This document shows, piece after piece, positions 26,558 to 35,758 of a DNA stretch of 64,000 nt. A model generated the notes under the pieces. That model searched no databases. It was not told where the DNA came from and saw only the letters and a list, made by a program, of their open reading frames with translations. The translations under genes and the position numbers were made by a program. The DNA is taken from positions 62,001-126,000 of the forward strand of contig NZ_JADHDY010000014.1 of the NCBI RefSeq assembly GCF_016820535.1. The letters run 5' to 3'. Position 1 is the stretch's first letter; each line of letters starts with the position of its first letter. The DNA is from Sporosarcina beigongshangi. Its GTDB lineage: Bacteria > Actinomycetota > Actinomycetes > Actinomycetales > Micrococcaceae.

Positions 26558-29179
26558 ATGGCTGACATCATTCCGGGCACAGACACGCCCGCACCCACCT
26601 CAAGCAACGTTCCCGACAAGCCCGCACTGGAGGGTCTCGAGGAGTCCCTGACCAAGCGCTGGCTGGCGGAGGGCACCTACAAGTTCAACCCTGAGACCAC
26701 CCGGGGGCAGGTGTACTCCATTGACACTCCCCCGCCCACGGCGTCCGGATCGCTGCACGTGGGGCACATGTTCTCCTACACCCAGACCGACGTGCTGGCC
26801 CGCTTCCAGCGCATGACCGGCAAGAACGTCTTCTACCCCATGGGTTGGGATGACAACGGCCTGCCCACGGAGCGCCGTGTGCAAAACTACTACGGCGTGC
26901 GCTGCGACCCGAAAATCTCGTACGACGCCGACTACCGCCCTCCGGCGACCCCGGCCAAGAACCAGCGTGATTTCGACGTCATCTCCCGCAAGAACTTTAT
27001 CGAGTTGTGCGAGGAGCTCGCCGTTGAGGACGAGAAGGTGTTCGAGCACCTGTTCCAGACCCTCGGCCTGTCGGTTGACTGGGACCTGACGTACCGCACC
27101 ATTGACGACCATTCCCGCGCCGTCTCCCAGCGCGGATTCCTGGAGAACCTGGCCGCCGGCGACGCTTACATGTCCGAGGCCCCCACCCTGTGGGATGTCA
27201 CCTTCCGCACCGCCGTTGCCCAGGCCGAGCTGGAAGACCGCGAAATGCCGGGGGCGTACTACCGCTACCCGTTCTTCGCCGAAGACGGCACCAAGATTTA
27301 CATTGAAACCACGCGCCCGGAACTCCTTGCAGCCTGTTCCGCACTGGTGGCCAACCCGGACGACGAGCGCTACCAGCCGCTGTTCGGCAAGAAGGTCACC
27401 TCCCCGCTGTTCGGCGTCGAAGTTGAGGTCCGCGCCCACGCACTGGCCAAGGCCGACAAGGGCTCGGGCATCGCCATGGTCTGCACCTTTGGCGACCTGA
27501 CCGACGTCACCTGGTGGCGCGAGCTGCAGCTGCCCACGCGCGCCATCGTTGGCCGCGACGGGCGCATCATCGGCGACACACCGGACTGGATCACCACGGA
27601 GGAAGGCCGCGCCAACTACGCAGCCATCGCCGGCAAGACCGTCTTCAGCGCCAAGGAAGGAGTTGTGGAAATGCTGACGGCAGCGGAGCTGCTGGACGGC
27701 GAAATCAAGAAGATCATGCACCCCGTGAACTTCTTTGAAAAGGGCGACAAGCCCCTCGAGATCGTCTCCTCCCGCCAGTGGTACATCCGCAACGGCGGCC
27801 GCGACGAGGAACGCCGCGAACGCCTCATCAACCGCGGCAAGGAAATTGAGTTCCACCCCGCGTTCATGCGCTCGCGCTACGACAACTGGATCTCCGGCCT
27901 GAACGGCGACTGGCTCGTTTCCCGCCAGCGCTTCTTCGGCGTGCCGGTTCCCGTCTGGTACCCGCTGGATGCCGACGCCAACCCGGACTACGACCACCCC
28001 ATCCTGCCCACCACGGACATGCTGCCGGTTGACCCCGCCGCAGACCCCGCCCCCGGCTTCACCGAGGACCAGCGCAACGCCGCCGGCGGCTTCGTGGGCG
28101 ACGCCGACGTGCTGGACACCTGGGCCACCTCCTCCCTGACCCCGCAGATTGTGGGCGGCTGGGGCGTTGACGAGACCCTGTTCTCCAACGTCTACCCCTT
28201 CGACCTGCGCCCCCAGGGCCACGACATCATCCGCACCTGGCTGTTCTCCTCCGCCGTGCGCGCCGACGCCCTGCAGGGCAGCGCACCGTGGAAGCACGCC
28301 GCCATCTCCGGCTGGATCCTGGACCCGGACCGCAAGAAGATGTCCAAGTCCAAGGGCAACGTGGTGGTCCCCACCGACGTGCTCAACGACTTTGGTGCCG
28401 ACGCCGTCCGCTACTGGGCAGCCTCCGCCAAGCTCGGCGCCGACACGGCGTACGAGATTGCGCAGATGAAGATTGGCCGCCGCCTGGCCATCAAGCTGCT
28501 CAACGCCTCCAAGTTTGTGCTGAACCTGGGCGCCACCGAGTCCAACGTGCTCACGCAGGACACCGCTGTGCTCAGCAACCCGCTGGACCGCGGACTGCTG
28601 GCCCAGCTCTCCGAGGTTGTCACGGCGGCGACGGCAGCGTTTGAGAAGTACGACTACGCCCGCGCCCTGCAGCTGACCGAGAGCTTCTTCTGGCATTTCA
28701 CAGACGACTACGTGGAACTCATCAAGGACCGGGCCTACGGTGCTGCCGGCGAGGAAGGCCAGGCCTCCGTGCTGGCAGCCCTGGCCACCACCCTGGACTC
28801 GCTGCTGCGCCTCTTCGCCCCCTTCCTGCCCTTCGCAACGGAGGAAGTGTGGAGCTGGTGGCGCTCCGGTTCGGTGCACCGCGCCCCCTGGCCCGCCCCT
28901 GTCGGCGTGGACGACGGCGACACCTCCCTCCTGGCGACGGTCGGCGAAGCCTTGAGCGGCATCCGCAAGGCGAAGTCGGAGGCCAAGGTGAAGCAGCGCA
29001 CGCAGGTGCTCTCGGCGACCGTGACCGCCGTCGAGGTTGAGGCAGCCCAGCTGGCTGCCGGCCTCGGCGACCTGAAGGCTGCGGCCAACGCAGTGGAGAT
29101 CACGGTTGTGGCCGGCGAAGGCGAACTGGCCGTGTCCGACGTCGTGCTGGCGCCGGCCGAGGAGCCTGCCCAGGCCTAG
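26558..29179 (+). CDS. valS: Valyl-tRNA synthetase
   Basis: 873 residues. HIGH-type motif LHVGHMFSYTQTD near residue 66 and KMSKSKGNVVVPTDV near 593, with a CP1 editing domain between. It ends in the short coiled-coil/anticodon part with GIRKAKSEAKVKQRT. It charges tRNA-Val. Start ATG 26558 follows a weak GAAAGA. I see no T-box upstream. It ends at a long hairpin before the convergent SGNH gene. Confidence 0.96.
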   Translation: MADIIPGTDTPAPTSSNVPDKPALEGLEESLTKRWLAEGTYKFNPETTRGQVYSIDTPPPTASGSLHVGHMFSYTQTDVLARFQRMTGKNVFYPMGWDDNGLPTERRVQNYYGVRCDPKISYDADYRPPATPAKNQRDFDVISRKNFIELCEELAVEDEKVFEHLFQTLGLSVDWDLTYRTIDDHSRAVSQRGFLENLAAGDAYMSEAPTLWDVTFRTAVAQAELEDREMPGAYYRYPFFAEDGTKIYIETTRPELLAACSALVANPDDERYQPLFGKKVTSPLFGVEVEVRAHALAKADKGSGIAMVCTFGDLTDVTWWRELQLPTRAIVGRDGRIIGDTPDWITTEEGRANYAAIAGKTVFSAKEGVVEMLTAAELLDGEIKKIMHPVNFFEKGDKPLEIVSSRQWYIRNGGRDEERRERLINRGKEIEFHPAFMRSRYDNWISGLNGDWLVSRQRFFGVPVPVWYPLDADANPDYDHPILPTTDMLPVDPAADPAPGFTEDQRNAAGGFVGDADVLDTWATSSLTPQIVGGWGVDETLFSNVYPFDLRPQGHDIIRTWLFSSAVRADALQGSAPWKHAAISGWILDPDRKKMSKSKGNVVVPTDVLNDFGADAVRYWAASAKLGADTAYEIAQMKIGRRLAIKLLNASKFVLNLGATESNVLTQDTAVLSNPLDRGLLAQLSEVVTAATAAFEKYDYARALQLTESFFWHFTDDYVELIKDRAYGAAGEEGQASVLAALATTLDSLLRLFAPFLPFATEEVWSWWRSGSVHRAPWPAPVGVDDGDTSLLATVGEALSGIRKAKSEAKVKQRTQVLSATVTAVEVEAAQLAAGLGDLKAAANAVEITVVAGEGELAVSDVVLAPAEEPAQA

Positions 29180-29205
29180 CCTCCCCCGGGTGAGAAAAAC
29201 ACCGA

Positions 29206-29248
29206 ATGGCTGTGGCCGCTGCCCGATCAGGGCGGCGGCCACAGCCAT
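29206..29248. terminator. Hairpin between valS and convergent SGNH gene
   Basis: A perfect 14-bp stem ATGGCTGTGGCCGC (29206-29219 with 29235-29248), 26 nt after the valS stop. No T run on the plus strand; likely a structural or bidirectional terminator. Confidence 0.65.
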
Positions 29249-29290
29249 CTGTGCGAGGGCAGCGGGGACCGAACTGTCAGCGGCGTGGTT

Positions 29291-30226
29291 TTAAGCGGAG
29301 TGGCGCACGCGCTGATGTGGCACCAGCTTCTTCAGCCCCTTTTTCGGCGGGACGCGAACCGGCTCCGGCCACCGCGGGGCGAGGTTGTCGCCAAGGGTGG
29401 TGCCGCGCAGCTTGCGCGCAAACATGGGCAGCACCCAGTCCGCGAGCCAAACGCACTGCTCCCGGGTCCACACCGCAGCACCCCGGCTCCCTGCATCAGG
29501 TCCGTCCTTGACGGCGATGCCGTGGGGCACCTCCAGCTGCTCGAGCACCCTGGCCGCCAGGTATTTGTGTCCCGGCTTGGACATGTGCAGCCGGTCTGCC
29601 GCCCAGAAGTGTGGATGCGCATAAGCGGCGAAGGAGGCATAATCCACCAGGACCGCCCCGTACTTTTCGGCGACCATGCGCACGCCATCGTTGTAGGCAT
29701 GGTTCTTGCGGCGCAGCGGCCCCAGCAGCGGCGACACCTCGACGTCGTAGCCGGTGAACAGCAACAGCGTGGCACCCGTCTGGGAGAGCCGCGACACCAG
29801 GAACTCATACTGGTCCAGGATGTCCACCGGGCGCGTGCCGAAGTCCATGACATCGTTCCCGCCCGCATACAGTGACACGAGGGTGGGCTCCATGGCGATC
29901 GCCGGTTCGAGCTGTTCGGCGATGATGTGCCGCAGCCGCTTGCTCCTGATGGCGAGGTTGGCATATTCCCATCCGGGCTGGGCGCTGGCCAGCCCCTCGG
30001 CCACCCTGTCCGCCCAGCCGCGCACGCCATTGGGACGGCGGGCGCTTTCATCGCCCACACCCTCCGTAAACGAATCCCCCAGCGCGACATAGCGTCCGGG
30101 TCCCGAAATCAGCACGGGACCGCACGGGCGCGTGCCGGACGGCAGCAACAGTCCCGGTGGCGGCACGACCACCCGCACACAACCGCCGGCGGGCCGCCCG
30201 TCACTTGGCGCCCCGGGCCACCGCAT
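29291..30226 (-). CDS. SGNH/GDSL hydrolase family protein (cytoplasmic type)
   Basis: 311 residues at most. Block I is VALGDSFTEGVGD with the nucleophile Ser, block III is YAGGNDVMDFG, and block V DRLHMSKPGHKYLA carries the catalytic Asp and His. There is no signal peptide after the first blocks. The C-terminus is basic (PPKKGLKKLVPHQRVRH). The ATG at 30226 overlaps the end of the glycosyltransferase gene by 26 nt; a GTG at 30115 (VLISGPGRYVALGDSF) is an equally plausible start. The coupling to a GT4 gene suggests glycolipid or cell-wall sugar deacylation, which is inference. Confidence 0.8.
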   Translation of the reverse strand: MRWPGAPSDGRPAGGCVRVVVPPPGLLLPSGTRPCGPVLISGPGRYVALGDSFTEGVGDESARRPNGVRGWADRVAEGLASAQPGWEYANLAIRSKRLRHIIAEQLEPAIAMEPTLVSLYAGGNDVMDFGTRPVDILDQYEFLVSRLSQTGATLLLFTGYDVEVSPLLGPLRRKNHAYNDGVRMVAEKYGAVLVDYASFAAYAHPHFWAADRLHMSKPGHKYLAARVLEQLEVPHGIAVKDGPDAGSRGAAVWTREQCVWLADWVLPMFARKLRGTTLGDNLAPRWPEPVRVPPKKGLKKLVPHQRVRHSA

Positions 30227-31346
30227 TCATGCCCTGGTGCTGGGCCACCGCCCCGGCGTAGTGGTCCATGAGCTGCTCGCAGATTGCGTGCCAGCTGCGG
30301 CCCTGGACCTGCTGGACCGCGGCGGCAGCGAAGGCTGCCCGCTTTGCGTCGTCGCCGGTCAGGTCCTCGGCATAGGCCCTCAGCTGGGAGAGATTCCCGG
30401 GCGCGTAGAGCCAGCCCGTGCGTGAGGAGTCCACGAGGTCGACCGGGCCGCCGCGGCCGGTGGCCACCACCGGCACGCCCGAGGCCATGGCCTCCTGGAT
30501 GGTCTGGCAAAATGTCTCCAGCTCCCCCGGATGCACAAACAGGTCAAAGGATGCCATTGCCGCCGCCAGCTCGTCCCCGCCCAGGAATCCGGTGAAGACC
30601 GCGCCGGGCAGGGCGGCTTCGAGGAAAGCACGCCGGGGACCGTCCCCCACCACCACGAGACGGGTGTTGGGGATGTCCAACACGGCGGACAGGTCCTCCA
30701 CCTGCTTCTCCAGCGCCAGGCGGCCCACGTAGCCAATGATGCGTTCGCCCCGCGGAGCAACCAGCGCCCGGAATGCGGCGTCGCGGTTGCCTGGATGGAA
30801 TCGTGCGGTGTCCACGCCCCGGCGCCAGAGTTCCACCCGCGGGATGCCATGCCCCTTGAGCTTGTGCACCGAGTCTGTCGACGGCGCCAGGGTCCGGGTC
30901 GCGGCCGTGTGGATCCGCTCCACACGCTGCCAGGCCCAGTTCTCAAGCATCGGCATCCCGTACCGGGAGGCATACGCGGGGACGTCCGTCTGGTAGACAG
31001 CCACTGACGGGATGCCCAGTGCCGCCGCAGCCCTCACGGCACGCCAGCCCAGCACGAAGGGTGAAGCGAGGTGGACGACGTCGGGGCCGAACTCGGCGAA
31101 CAGTGCCTTGACCCGTGCCACGCCTCCCACCGCAACGCGGATGTTCCGGTAGCCGGCCAGTGGGACCGACGGGAGCCGCTGGACGGCGGCCCCCTCCACC
31201 GTGCCCGGGGCGTTCTCGAGGGTGGACGGTGCAATGACGAGCACCTCATCACCCCTGTCTTCCAGGTGTTGCAGTATTTTCAGCAGTGAATGGGTAACCC
31301 CGTTCATGTCGGGCAGGAACGTTTCAGCAACTATTGCGATCCTCAC
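30201..31346 (-). CDS. GT4-family glycosyltransferase (MgtA/PimB-like)
   Basis: 381 residues from GTG 31346 (VRIAIVAETFLPDMNGVT). This N-terminus, the core GYVGRLALEKQVEDL and the EX7E-like segment PGELETFCQTIQEAMASGVPVVA match GT-B retaining glycosyltransferases of the GDP-mannose dependent alpha-mannosyltransferase type used in mannosylated lipid synthesis in actinobacteria. Donor and acceptor are not proven. A purine-rich GGAGG is only 1 nt from the GTG, so the start is uncertain; the longer frame to 31466 overlaps the divergent TetR start and lacks similarity. Confidence 0.82.
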   Translation of the reverse strand: MRIAIVAETFLPDMNGVTHSLLKILQHLEDRGDEVLVIAPSTLENAPGTVEGAAVQRLPSVPLAGYRNIRVAVGGVARVKALFAEFGPDVVHLASPFVLGWRAVRAAAALGIPSVAVYQTDVPAYASRYGMPMLENWAWQRVERIHTAATRTLAPSTDSVHKLKGHGIPRVELWRRGVDTARFHPGNRDAAFRALVAPRGERIIGYVGRLALEKQVEDLSAVLDIPNTRLVVVGDGPRRAFLEAALPGAVFTGFLGGDELAAAMASFDLFVHPGELETFCQTIQEAMASGVPVVATGRGGPVDLVDSSRTGWLYAPGNLSQLRAYAEDLTGDDAKRAAFAAAAVQQVQGRSWHAICEQLMDHYAGAVAQHQGMNAVARGAK

Positions 31347-31464
31347 GCCTCCAGCGTGGCGGGCCAAGGTTGCCGCCGCGGGAGGCTGCGGCAACGCACT
31401 GATGAATGCTGCGTGAACTGCGGCCGCCCATCCGTACCCGTGCGCGCGTGGTAGATTAACAAAC

Positions 31465-32079
31465 ATGTTCAGTGAACACGTTCAGTCACGGTCTGCGCAG
31501 CGTGAAACGACACGGCGCGAGGTGCTCTACGCCGCGGAGGCGCTCTTCCACGCACAGGGGTTCAAGGCGACCACAGTGCGGCAGATTGCCGCCAGGGCCG
31601 GCGTCAGCATCGGCACGGTCATGGCGGCCGGCGACAAAGACAGCCTCCTGGTGGAGGCCATGGACCGGCGGATACGGCTCATGCACCAGGAACGCATGCT
31701 TCCGGAAACAGGTTTTTTGGCCATGAAGGCCGGCGGCAACGCGCCTGAGATGGTGGCTGCCCTGGTCCAGCCCTTCATGGCGTTGTTCGCTGCCGACCTG
31801 GACCTGGCACGTGAGTATGGGGCCGTCCTGATGCGCGGACGCCAGGAATCCGAGGTGTTCGGCTCGCTGGCACGCCAGCTCAAGGGCGAGTTTGAACAGG
31901 CCTACAAGCTCTTTGGCCTGGGCCGACAGGCAGCCCGCGCGGCCGCAACGGCAACACACCTTGCCTATCTGGGCGTCCTGCTGGCCTGGGCCGCGGGGGC
32001 ATGCAGCCAGCAGACCGCAGTGGCCCAGCTCAAGGAGAGCGTCGGCGCACTCATGGGTGCAGGGGCAGGACAGCCATGA
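31465..32079 (+). CDS. TetR/AcrR family transcriptional regulator
   Basis: 204 residues. The N-terminal HTH is TRREVLYAAEALFHAQGFKATTVRQIAARAGVSIGTVMAAGDKDSLLVEAM, with a divergent all-helical C-terminus. The loop after the recognition helix (TVMAAGDKDSL) differs from the usual TLYxHFxSKEAL, a mild oddity. It overlaps the DoxX-like gene by 4 nt (ATGA), so this small membrane protein is its probable target. Confidence 0.88.
   Translation: MFSEHVQSRSAQRETTRREVLYAAEALFHAQGFKATTVRQIAARAGVSIGTVMAAGDKDSLLVEAMDRRIRLMHQERMLPETGFLAMKAGGNAPEMVAALVQPFMALFAADLDLAREYGAVLMRGRQESEVFGSLARQLKGEFEQAYKLFGLGRQAARAAATATHLAYLGVLLAWAAGACSQQTAVAQLKESVGALMGAGAGQP
31466..31478. promoter_or_regulatory. Palindrome overlapping the tetR start codon, likely operator
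   Basis: TGTTCA-G-TGAACA is a perfect 13-bp palindrome beginning at the second base of the ATG (31465) of the TetR gene; a half copy GTTCAGT follows at 31480-31486. TAGATT at 31452-31457 is a -10-like box 7 nt before the ATG, so the transcript may be leaderless and the operator would cover its start. Self-repression is inferred. Confidence 0.5.
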
Positions 32080-32438
32080 TCCTGCTGCCTGTGTTGTGGT
32101 GGCCGGGTGCCATCCTCGCCGCCGCCCTGTTCGCAGACGCGGCACTGTCGATCCGTCCCCCGAAGTTCATCCGCGACTGCCTGGACGGGGTCCGCTTCCC
32201 GCGGGAATGGTGGTGGGTGCTGGTCGCCATCAAGCTCCTGGCCGTTGCCGGGCTGGTGGCCGGAATGGCCGTCCCTGGCATTGGCCTGGCTGCCAACATC
32301 GGCGTGGTCGCCTATTTCGTGGCGGCCGCCTGCGCCCACATCAGGTCACGGTTTCTCCGCCAGGAGTTCTGGCTCAACTGCTTGGGCATGCTTGCCCTCA
32401 GTGTCGCGGCACTTCTTGCCGCCTACACCCGCTGGTGA
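32076..32438 (+). CDS. DoxX-like small membrane protein
   Basis: 120 residues with four predicted spans (ILLPVLWWPGAILAAALFADAALS; WWWVLVAIKLLAVAGLVAGM; IGLAANIGVVAYFVAAACAHI; LGMLALSVAALLAA). The KLLAVAGL segment and the length are typical of DoxX_2-type proteins, whose role is unclear. It is coupled to the tetR gene by a 4-nt overlap and followed about 95 nt later by a hairpin. Confidence 0.75.
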   Translation: MILLPVLWWPGAILAAALFADAALSIRPPKFIRDCLDGVRFPREWWWVLVAIKLLAVAGLVAGMAVPGIGLAANIGVVAYFVAAACAHIRSRFLRQEFWLNCLGMLALSVAALLAAYTRW

Positions 32439-32532
32439 CGGCCCGTCGGAATGGCCTGGACTGGCACGCGCTGCGCCGCGCTGTTTCCGCCCGGTGGGCA
32501 ATGGTCAGTGGACAAGGGCCGTGGGCAAAGGG

Positions 32533-32568
32533 GAAGCCCCATCGGCTTGTTGCCGTCGGTGGGGCTTC
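32533..32568 (+). terminator. Probable terminator of the tetR-doxX pair
   Basis: Stem GAAGCCCCA / TGGGGCTTC (32533-32541 with 32560-32568), extended by TCGG/CGT pairs; the following GACTTTC is only weakly T-rich. The remaining gap 32569-32788 shows nothing I can support. Confidence 0.55.
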
Positions 32569-32788
32569 GACTTTCATGCCGTCCTGTGACGGTGGCGGCC
32601 TGGTGGGTTTCATGCGGTTTCAGGACAAGCACCGCGTCACCGGCGCTTATGGAACCTTTCGAGCGTCCCGCCGAAGCGGTGGCCCTGTGATCAATACGGT
32701 TCAGTCACTGAAGTTTATGATCCCTGCCAGCCCTTTCCTTGGCGGATTGGGTACTAAACAGTATGCGCCTGGACAGGGGCGAAAACAA

Positions 32789-32833
32789 CGGCCGGGATGA
32801 AAATTTTTTGACATCTTTTCACCCCGGCGGCCG
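32789..32833 (-). terminator. Terminator of the DsbA-family gene
   Basis: On the minus strand CCGGGGTGAAAA pairs with TTTTCATCCCGG, extended by CGGCC/GGCCG, starting 3 nt after the stop and followed by GTTGTTTTC. Confidence 0.75.
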
Positions 32834-32835
32834 TG

Positions 32836-33462
32836 TCAGTCGAACTGGGGGTCTTCGGTGCGGCTGCGCTTGATTTCAAAGAAGTACGGGAAACCGGCGA
32901 GGGTGACCGTGGCGTCCCAGAGTCGGCCGGCTTCCTCGCCGCGCGGGATGCGGGTAATGACGGGGCCGAAGAATGCGGTGCCGTTGAAGGCAACGATGGG
33001 GGTGCCCACGTCCTGGCCAACTTGGTTGATGCCGGCGGCGTGGCTGGCACGCAAAGCAACGTCATTGGCATCGGTGTCGGCTGCGGCGGCCAGTGTCGCC
33101 GGAAGACCTGTTTCGGCCAGGGCCTTGGCGATGACATCGCCGAAGTTCCGGTTCTTGTTGATGTGGATTTGGGTGCCCATGGCGTCGTAGAGCGGCTTGA
33201 TGACGGCACTGCCGTGTTCGGCTGCAGCGGCCACAATGACCCGGACCGGGCCCCAGGCCTTCGCCACGTGAGCCTTATATTCGGGCGAGAGGTCCTTGTT
33301 GTTTTCATTCAGCACGGACAGGCTCATGACGTGCCAGTCAACCTTGATGTTGCGGACTTCCTCCACTTCGCTGATCCATCGGGAGGTCACCCAGGCGAAA
33401 GGGCAGGTGGGATCGAACCAAAAATCGGCTGTTTGGGCTGTTGCAACGCCATTGTCGGACAC
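32836..33462 (-). CDS. DsbA-family protein, mycothiol-dependent nitroreductase-like (single-Cys active site)
   Basis: 208 residues from GTG 33462 with AGGAG seven bases upstream. The thioredoxin-like start is DFWFDPTCPFAWVTSRW, then a helical insert and the cis-Pro region VGTPIVAFNG. The overall pattern matches the Mycobacterium Rv2466c family, which uses mycothiol to reduce nitro compounds. The Rv2466c active site as I remember it is CPWC; here the second Cys is Ala (CPFA), leaving one thiol at residue 20. It lies next to clpX/clpP/tig and near Nei, rpiB and pepN, much as in mycobacteria. Confidence 0.85.
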   Translation of the reverse strand: MSDNGVATAQTADFWFDPTCPFAWVTSRWISEVEEVRNIKVDWHVMSLSVLNENNKDLSPEYKAHVAKAWGPVRVIVAAAAEHGSAVIKPLYDAMGTQIHINKNRNFGDVIAKALAETGLPATLAAAADTDANDVALRASHAAGINQVGQDVGTPIVAFNGTAFFGPVITRIPRGEEAGRLWDATVTLAGFPYFFEIKRSRTEDPQFD

Positions 33463-33580
33463 GTCGGAACTCCTTGCTAGTACTTGGATTCGGCAGGGCA
33501 GGCAATTACGCCCCGTCTACTGCAACAGTTCGGTCCCTGTCGCTATTCCGGGCACCAGGGCGTTGCGGAGAAGGGCGGCC

Positions 33581-34867
33581 CTACGCCGACTTGTTGCGCC
33601 GCTTCGCTACCACTTCATGCGGGATGAGTGTGGGCTCGGCCGTCTTGGCCACGACGGCGGCCGTGACCACCACGGTGGCGATGTCTTCCCTGCTGGGCAG
33701 GTCGAACATGACTGGCTGGAGCACTTCTTCAAGAATGGCGCGGAGGCCGCGTGCCCCCGTGCCACGGGCCAGGGCCAGGTCCGCAATGGCGGCGAGGGCT
33801 TCGTCGTCAAACTCAAGGTCAACGCCGTCGAGCGTGAACATCTTTTGATACTGCTTGACCAGCGCGTTCTTGGGCTCGGTCAGGATCTGGATCAATGCCG
33901 CGCGGTCCAGCTGCGTCACCGTGGTGATGACGGGCAGGCGCCCAATGAATTCCGGGATGAGGCCGAACTTGAGGAGGTCCTCGGGCATGACGTCTGCGTA
34001 GCTGGCCTCGGACTGCTTCAGCGCACTGAGCGGCGCCCCGAAGCCGATGCCCTTCTTGCCGGCCCGGGATCCGATGATGTCCTCCAGCCCGGCAAAGGCG
34101 CCGGCCACGATGAACAGCACGTTGGTGGTGTCGATCTGGATGAATTCCTGGTGCGGGTGCTTGCGACCGCCCTGCGGCGGGACCGAGGCAACCGTGCCTT
34201 CCAGGATTTTCAGCAGCGCCTGCTGGACACCCTCGCCGGAGACGTCGCGGGTGATGGAAGGGTTTTCGGACTTGCGGGAGATCTTGTCGATCTCGTCAAT
34301 GTAGATGATGCCCTGTTCAGCCTTCTTGACGTCGAAGTCGGCGGCCTGGATGAGCTTGAGGAGGATGTTCTCCACGTCCTCGCCCACGTAGCCGGCCTCC
34401 GTCAGGGCGGTCGCATCGGCGACGGCGAAGGGAACGTTTAGCCGTCGTGCAAGAGTCTGTGCCAAGTAGGTCTTGCCGCAGCCGGTGGGACCAACGAGCA
34501 GGATGTTGGACTTGGCGATCTCCACCTCATCGTGGACTCCGCCGGAGATGGTGGTGGACTTAACTGCATGGCCGGACTGGATGCGTTTGTAATGGTTGTA
34601 AACGGCGACGGCAAGTGAGCGCTTGGCCGGCTCCTGGCCGATGACATATTCCTGCAGGAAGTCAAAGATTTCACGCGGCTTGGGCAGTTCAAAGGCGTCG
34701 AGATCGGCAACCTCCGCCAGTTCCTCATCAATGATCTCGTTGCACAGTTCAATGCATTCGTCACAGATGTACACGCCGGGGCCCGCGATCAGCTTCCGGA
34801 CCTGCTTCTGGCTTTTCCCACAGAAGGAACACTTCAGCAGATCAGTGCTTTCGCCCATTCTGGCCAT
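33581..34867 (-). CDS. clpX: ATP-dependent Clp protease ATP-binding subunit ClpX
   Basis: 428 residues. N-terminal C4 zinc finger ([10 protein letters not shown]...CDECIELC, residues 12-41), Walker A GPTGCGKT near 126, Walker [10 protein letters not shown] near 188, and the ClpP-binding loop IGFGAP near 270. It unfolds tagged proteins and feeds them to ClpP. ATG 34867 has AAGGA seven bases upstream. It is separated from clpP2 by a strong hairpin, so it probably has its own promoter in 34868-35003. Confidence 0.97.
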   Translation of the reverse strand: MARMGESTDLLKCSFCGKSQKQVRKLIAGPGVYICDECIELCNEIIDEELAEVADLDAFELPKPREIFDFLQEYVIGQEPAKRSLAVAVYNHYKRIQSGHAVKSTTISGGVHDEVEIAKSNILLVGPTGCGKTYLAQTLARRLNVPFAVADATALTEAGYVGEDVENILLKLIQAADFDVKKAEQGIIYIDEIDKISRKSENPSITRDVSGEGVQQALLKILEGTVASVPPQGGRKHPHQEFIQIDTTNVLFIVAGAFAGLEDIIGSRAGKKGIGFGAPLSALKQSEASYADVMPEDLLKFGLIPEFIGRLPVITTVTQLDRAALIQILTEPKNALVKQYQKMFTLDGVDLEFDDEALAAIADLALARGTGARGLRAILEEVLQPVMFDLPSREDIATVVVTAAVVAKTAEPTLIPHEVVAKRRNKSA

Positions 34868-35003
34868 CGTTGTGTCCTTCCGCGAACATCCCGCCGGCGG
34901 CGTGGCTGTTTCTGAAATTTTTCTGTTCCCGGCAGGTGCCGGAACAGCTGTACAAATTACCTTCCACTCTAAGCCACGGCGGGGACAATGAGTGGAATGC
35001 AAA

Positions 35004-35033
35004 CGCCGGAACAAGGCATTTCTTGTTCCGGCG
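35004..35033 (-). terminator. Hairpin between clpP2 and clpX
   Basis: A perfect 12-bp stem CGCCGGAACAAG (35004-35015 with 35022-35033) is followed on the minus strand by TTTGC, 17 nt after the clpP2 stop. Likely ends or reduces the clpP1-clpP2 transcript. Confidence 0.75.
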
Positions 35034-35049
35034 CCTGCTGTTTCTTCCC

Positions 35050-35724
35050 TTAGCGGCTGATGGCTGCGGGCTTGATCTTGCGCGGTGCCAGCACCTCGTC
35101 GATCAGGCCGTATTCCTTGGCCTGTGCTGCTGTGAGAATGTTGTCGCGCTCGATGTCGTTGCTGACCTGCTCGGGCGTGCGGCCCGAGTGGTCGGCAAGG
35201 GTGTTCTCGAGCCATTCGCGCATGCGCATGACCTCGTTGGCCTGGATCTCCAGGTCGGAGGCCTGCCCGCCCTGTCCGCCGGAAAGGGCGGGCTGGTGGA
35301 TCAGCACGCGGGCGTTGGGCAGGGCCAGCCGCTTGCCGGGGGCGCCGGCTGCCAGCAGCACCGCGGCTGCGGAGGCTGCCTGTCCCAGGCACACTGTCTG
35401 GATTTCGGGGCGGATGAACTGCATGGTGTCGTAGATGGCCGTCATGGCCGTGAACGATCCGCCGGGAGAGTTGATGTACAGGGTGATGTCACGGTCGGTG
35501 TCGTCTGCTTCAAGCACGAGCAGCTGTGCCATCACGTCATCGGCGGAGGCGTCGTCGACCTGCACGCCGAGGAAGATGATGCGGTCCTCGAAGAGCTTGG
35601 TGTACGGGTCCTGGCGCTTGAAGCCGTAGGGGGTGCGCTCCTCGAACTGCGGGAGCACGTAGCGGCTCGTGGGCAGGTTGCCGGCAGTGGCGCCGAATGC
35701 TGTGCTGCCAAAGTTGTAAGTCAT
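35050..35724 (-). CDS. clpP2: ATP-dependent Clp protease proteolytic subunit (ClpP2 type)
   Basis: 224 residues with nucleophile Ser118 in GQAASAAA and His143 in VLIHQP. The longer N-terminus ([34 protein letters not shown]) is characteristic of the second ClpP of actinobacteria, where ClpP1 and ClpP2 form mixed rings. It lies 34 nt after clpP1. Confidence 0.95.
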   Translation of the reverse strand: MTYNFGSTAFGATAGNLPTSRYVLPQFEERTPYGFKRQDPYTKLFEDRIIFLGVQVDDASADDVMAQLLVLEADDTDRDITLYINSPGGSFTAMTAIYDTMQFIRPEIQTVCLGQAASAAAVLLAAGAPGKRLALPNARVLIHQPALSGGQGGQASDLEIQANEVMRMREWLENTLADHSGRTPEQVSNDIERDNILTAAQAKEYGLIDEVLAPRKIKPAAISR

Positions 35725-35758
35725 GTTGGTTGCTCCTGAAATCTTGTTCTTTGGCTGG

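Noticed and set aside
29285-29875. Plus-strand gene downstream of valS
   Set aside because: Opposite frame of the SGNH hydrolase; starts past a terminator hairpin and has no ribosome binding site or similarity.
31381-31440. Third copy of the hairpin repeat near the tetR gene
   Set aside because: Only about 20 nt (GAATGCTGCGTGAACTGCGG) match; the second arm is missing, so chance or heavy decay cannot be excluded.
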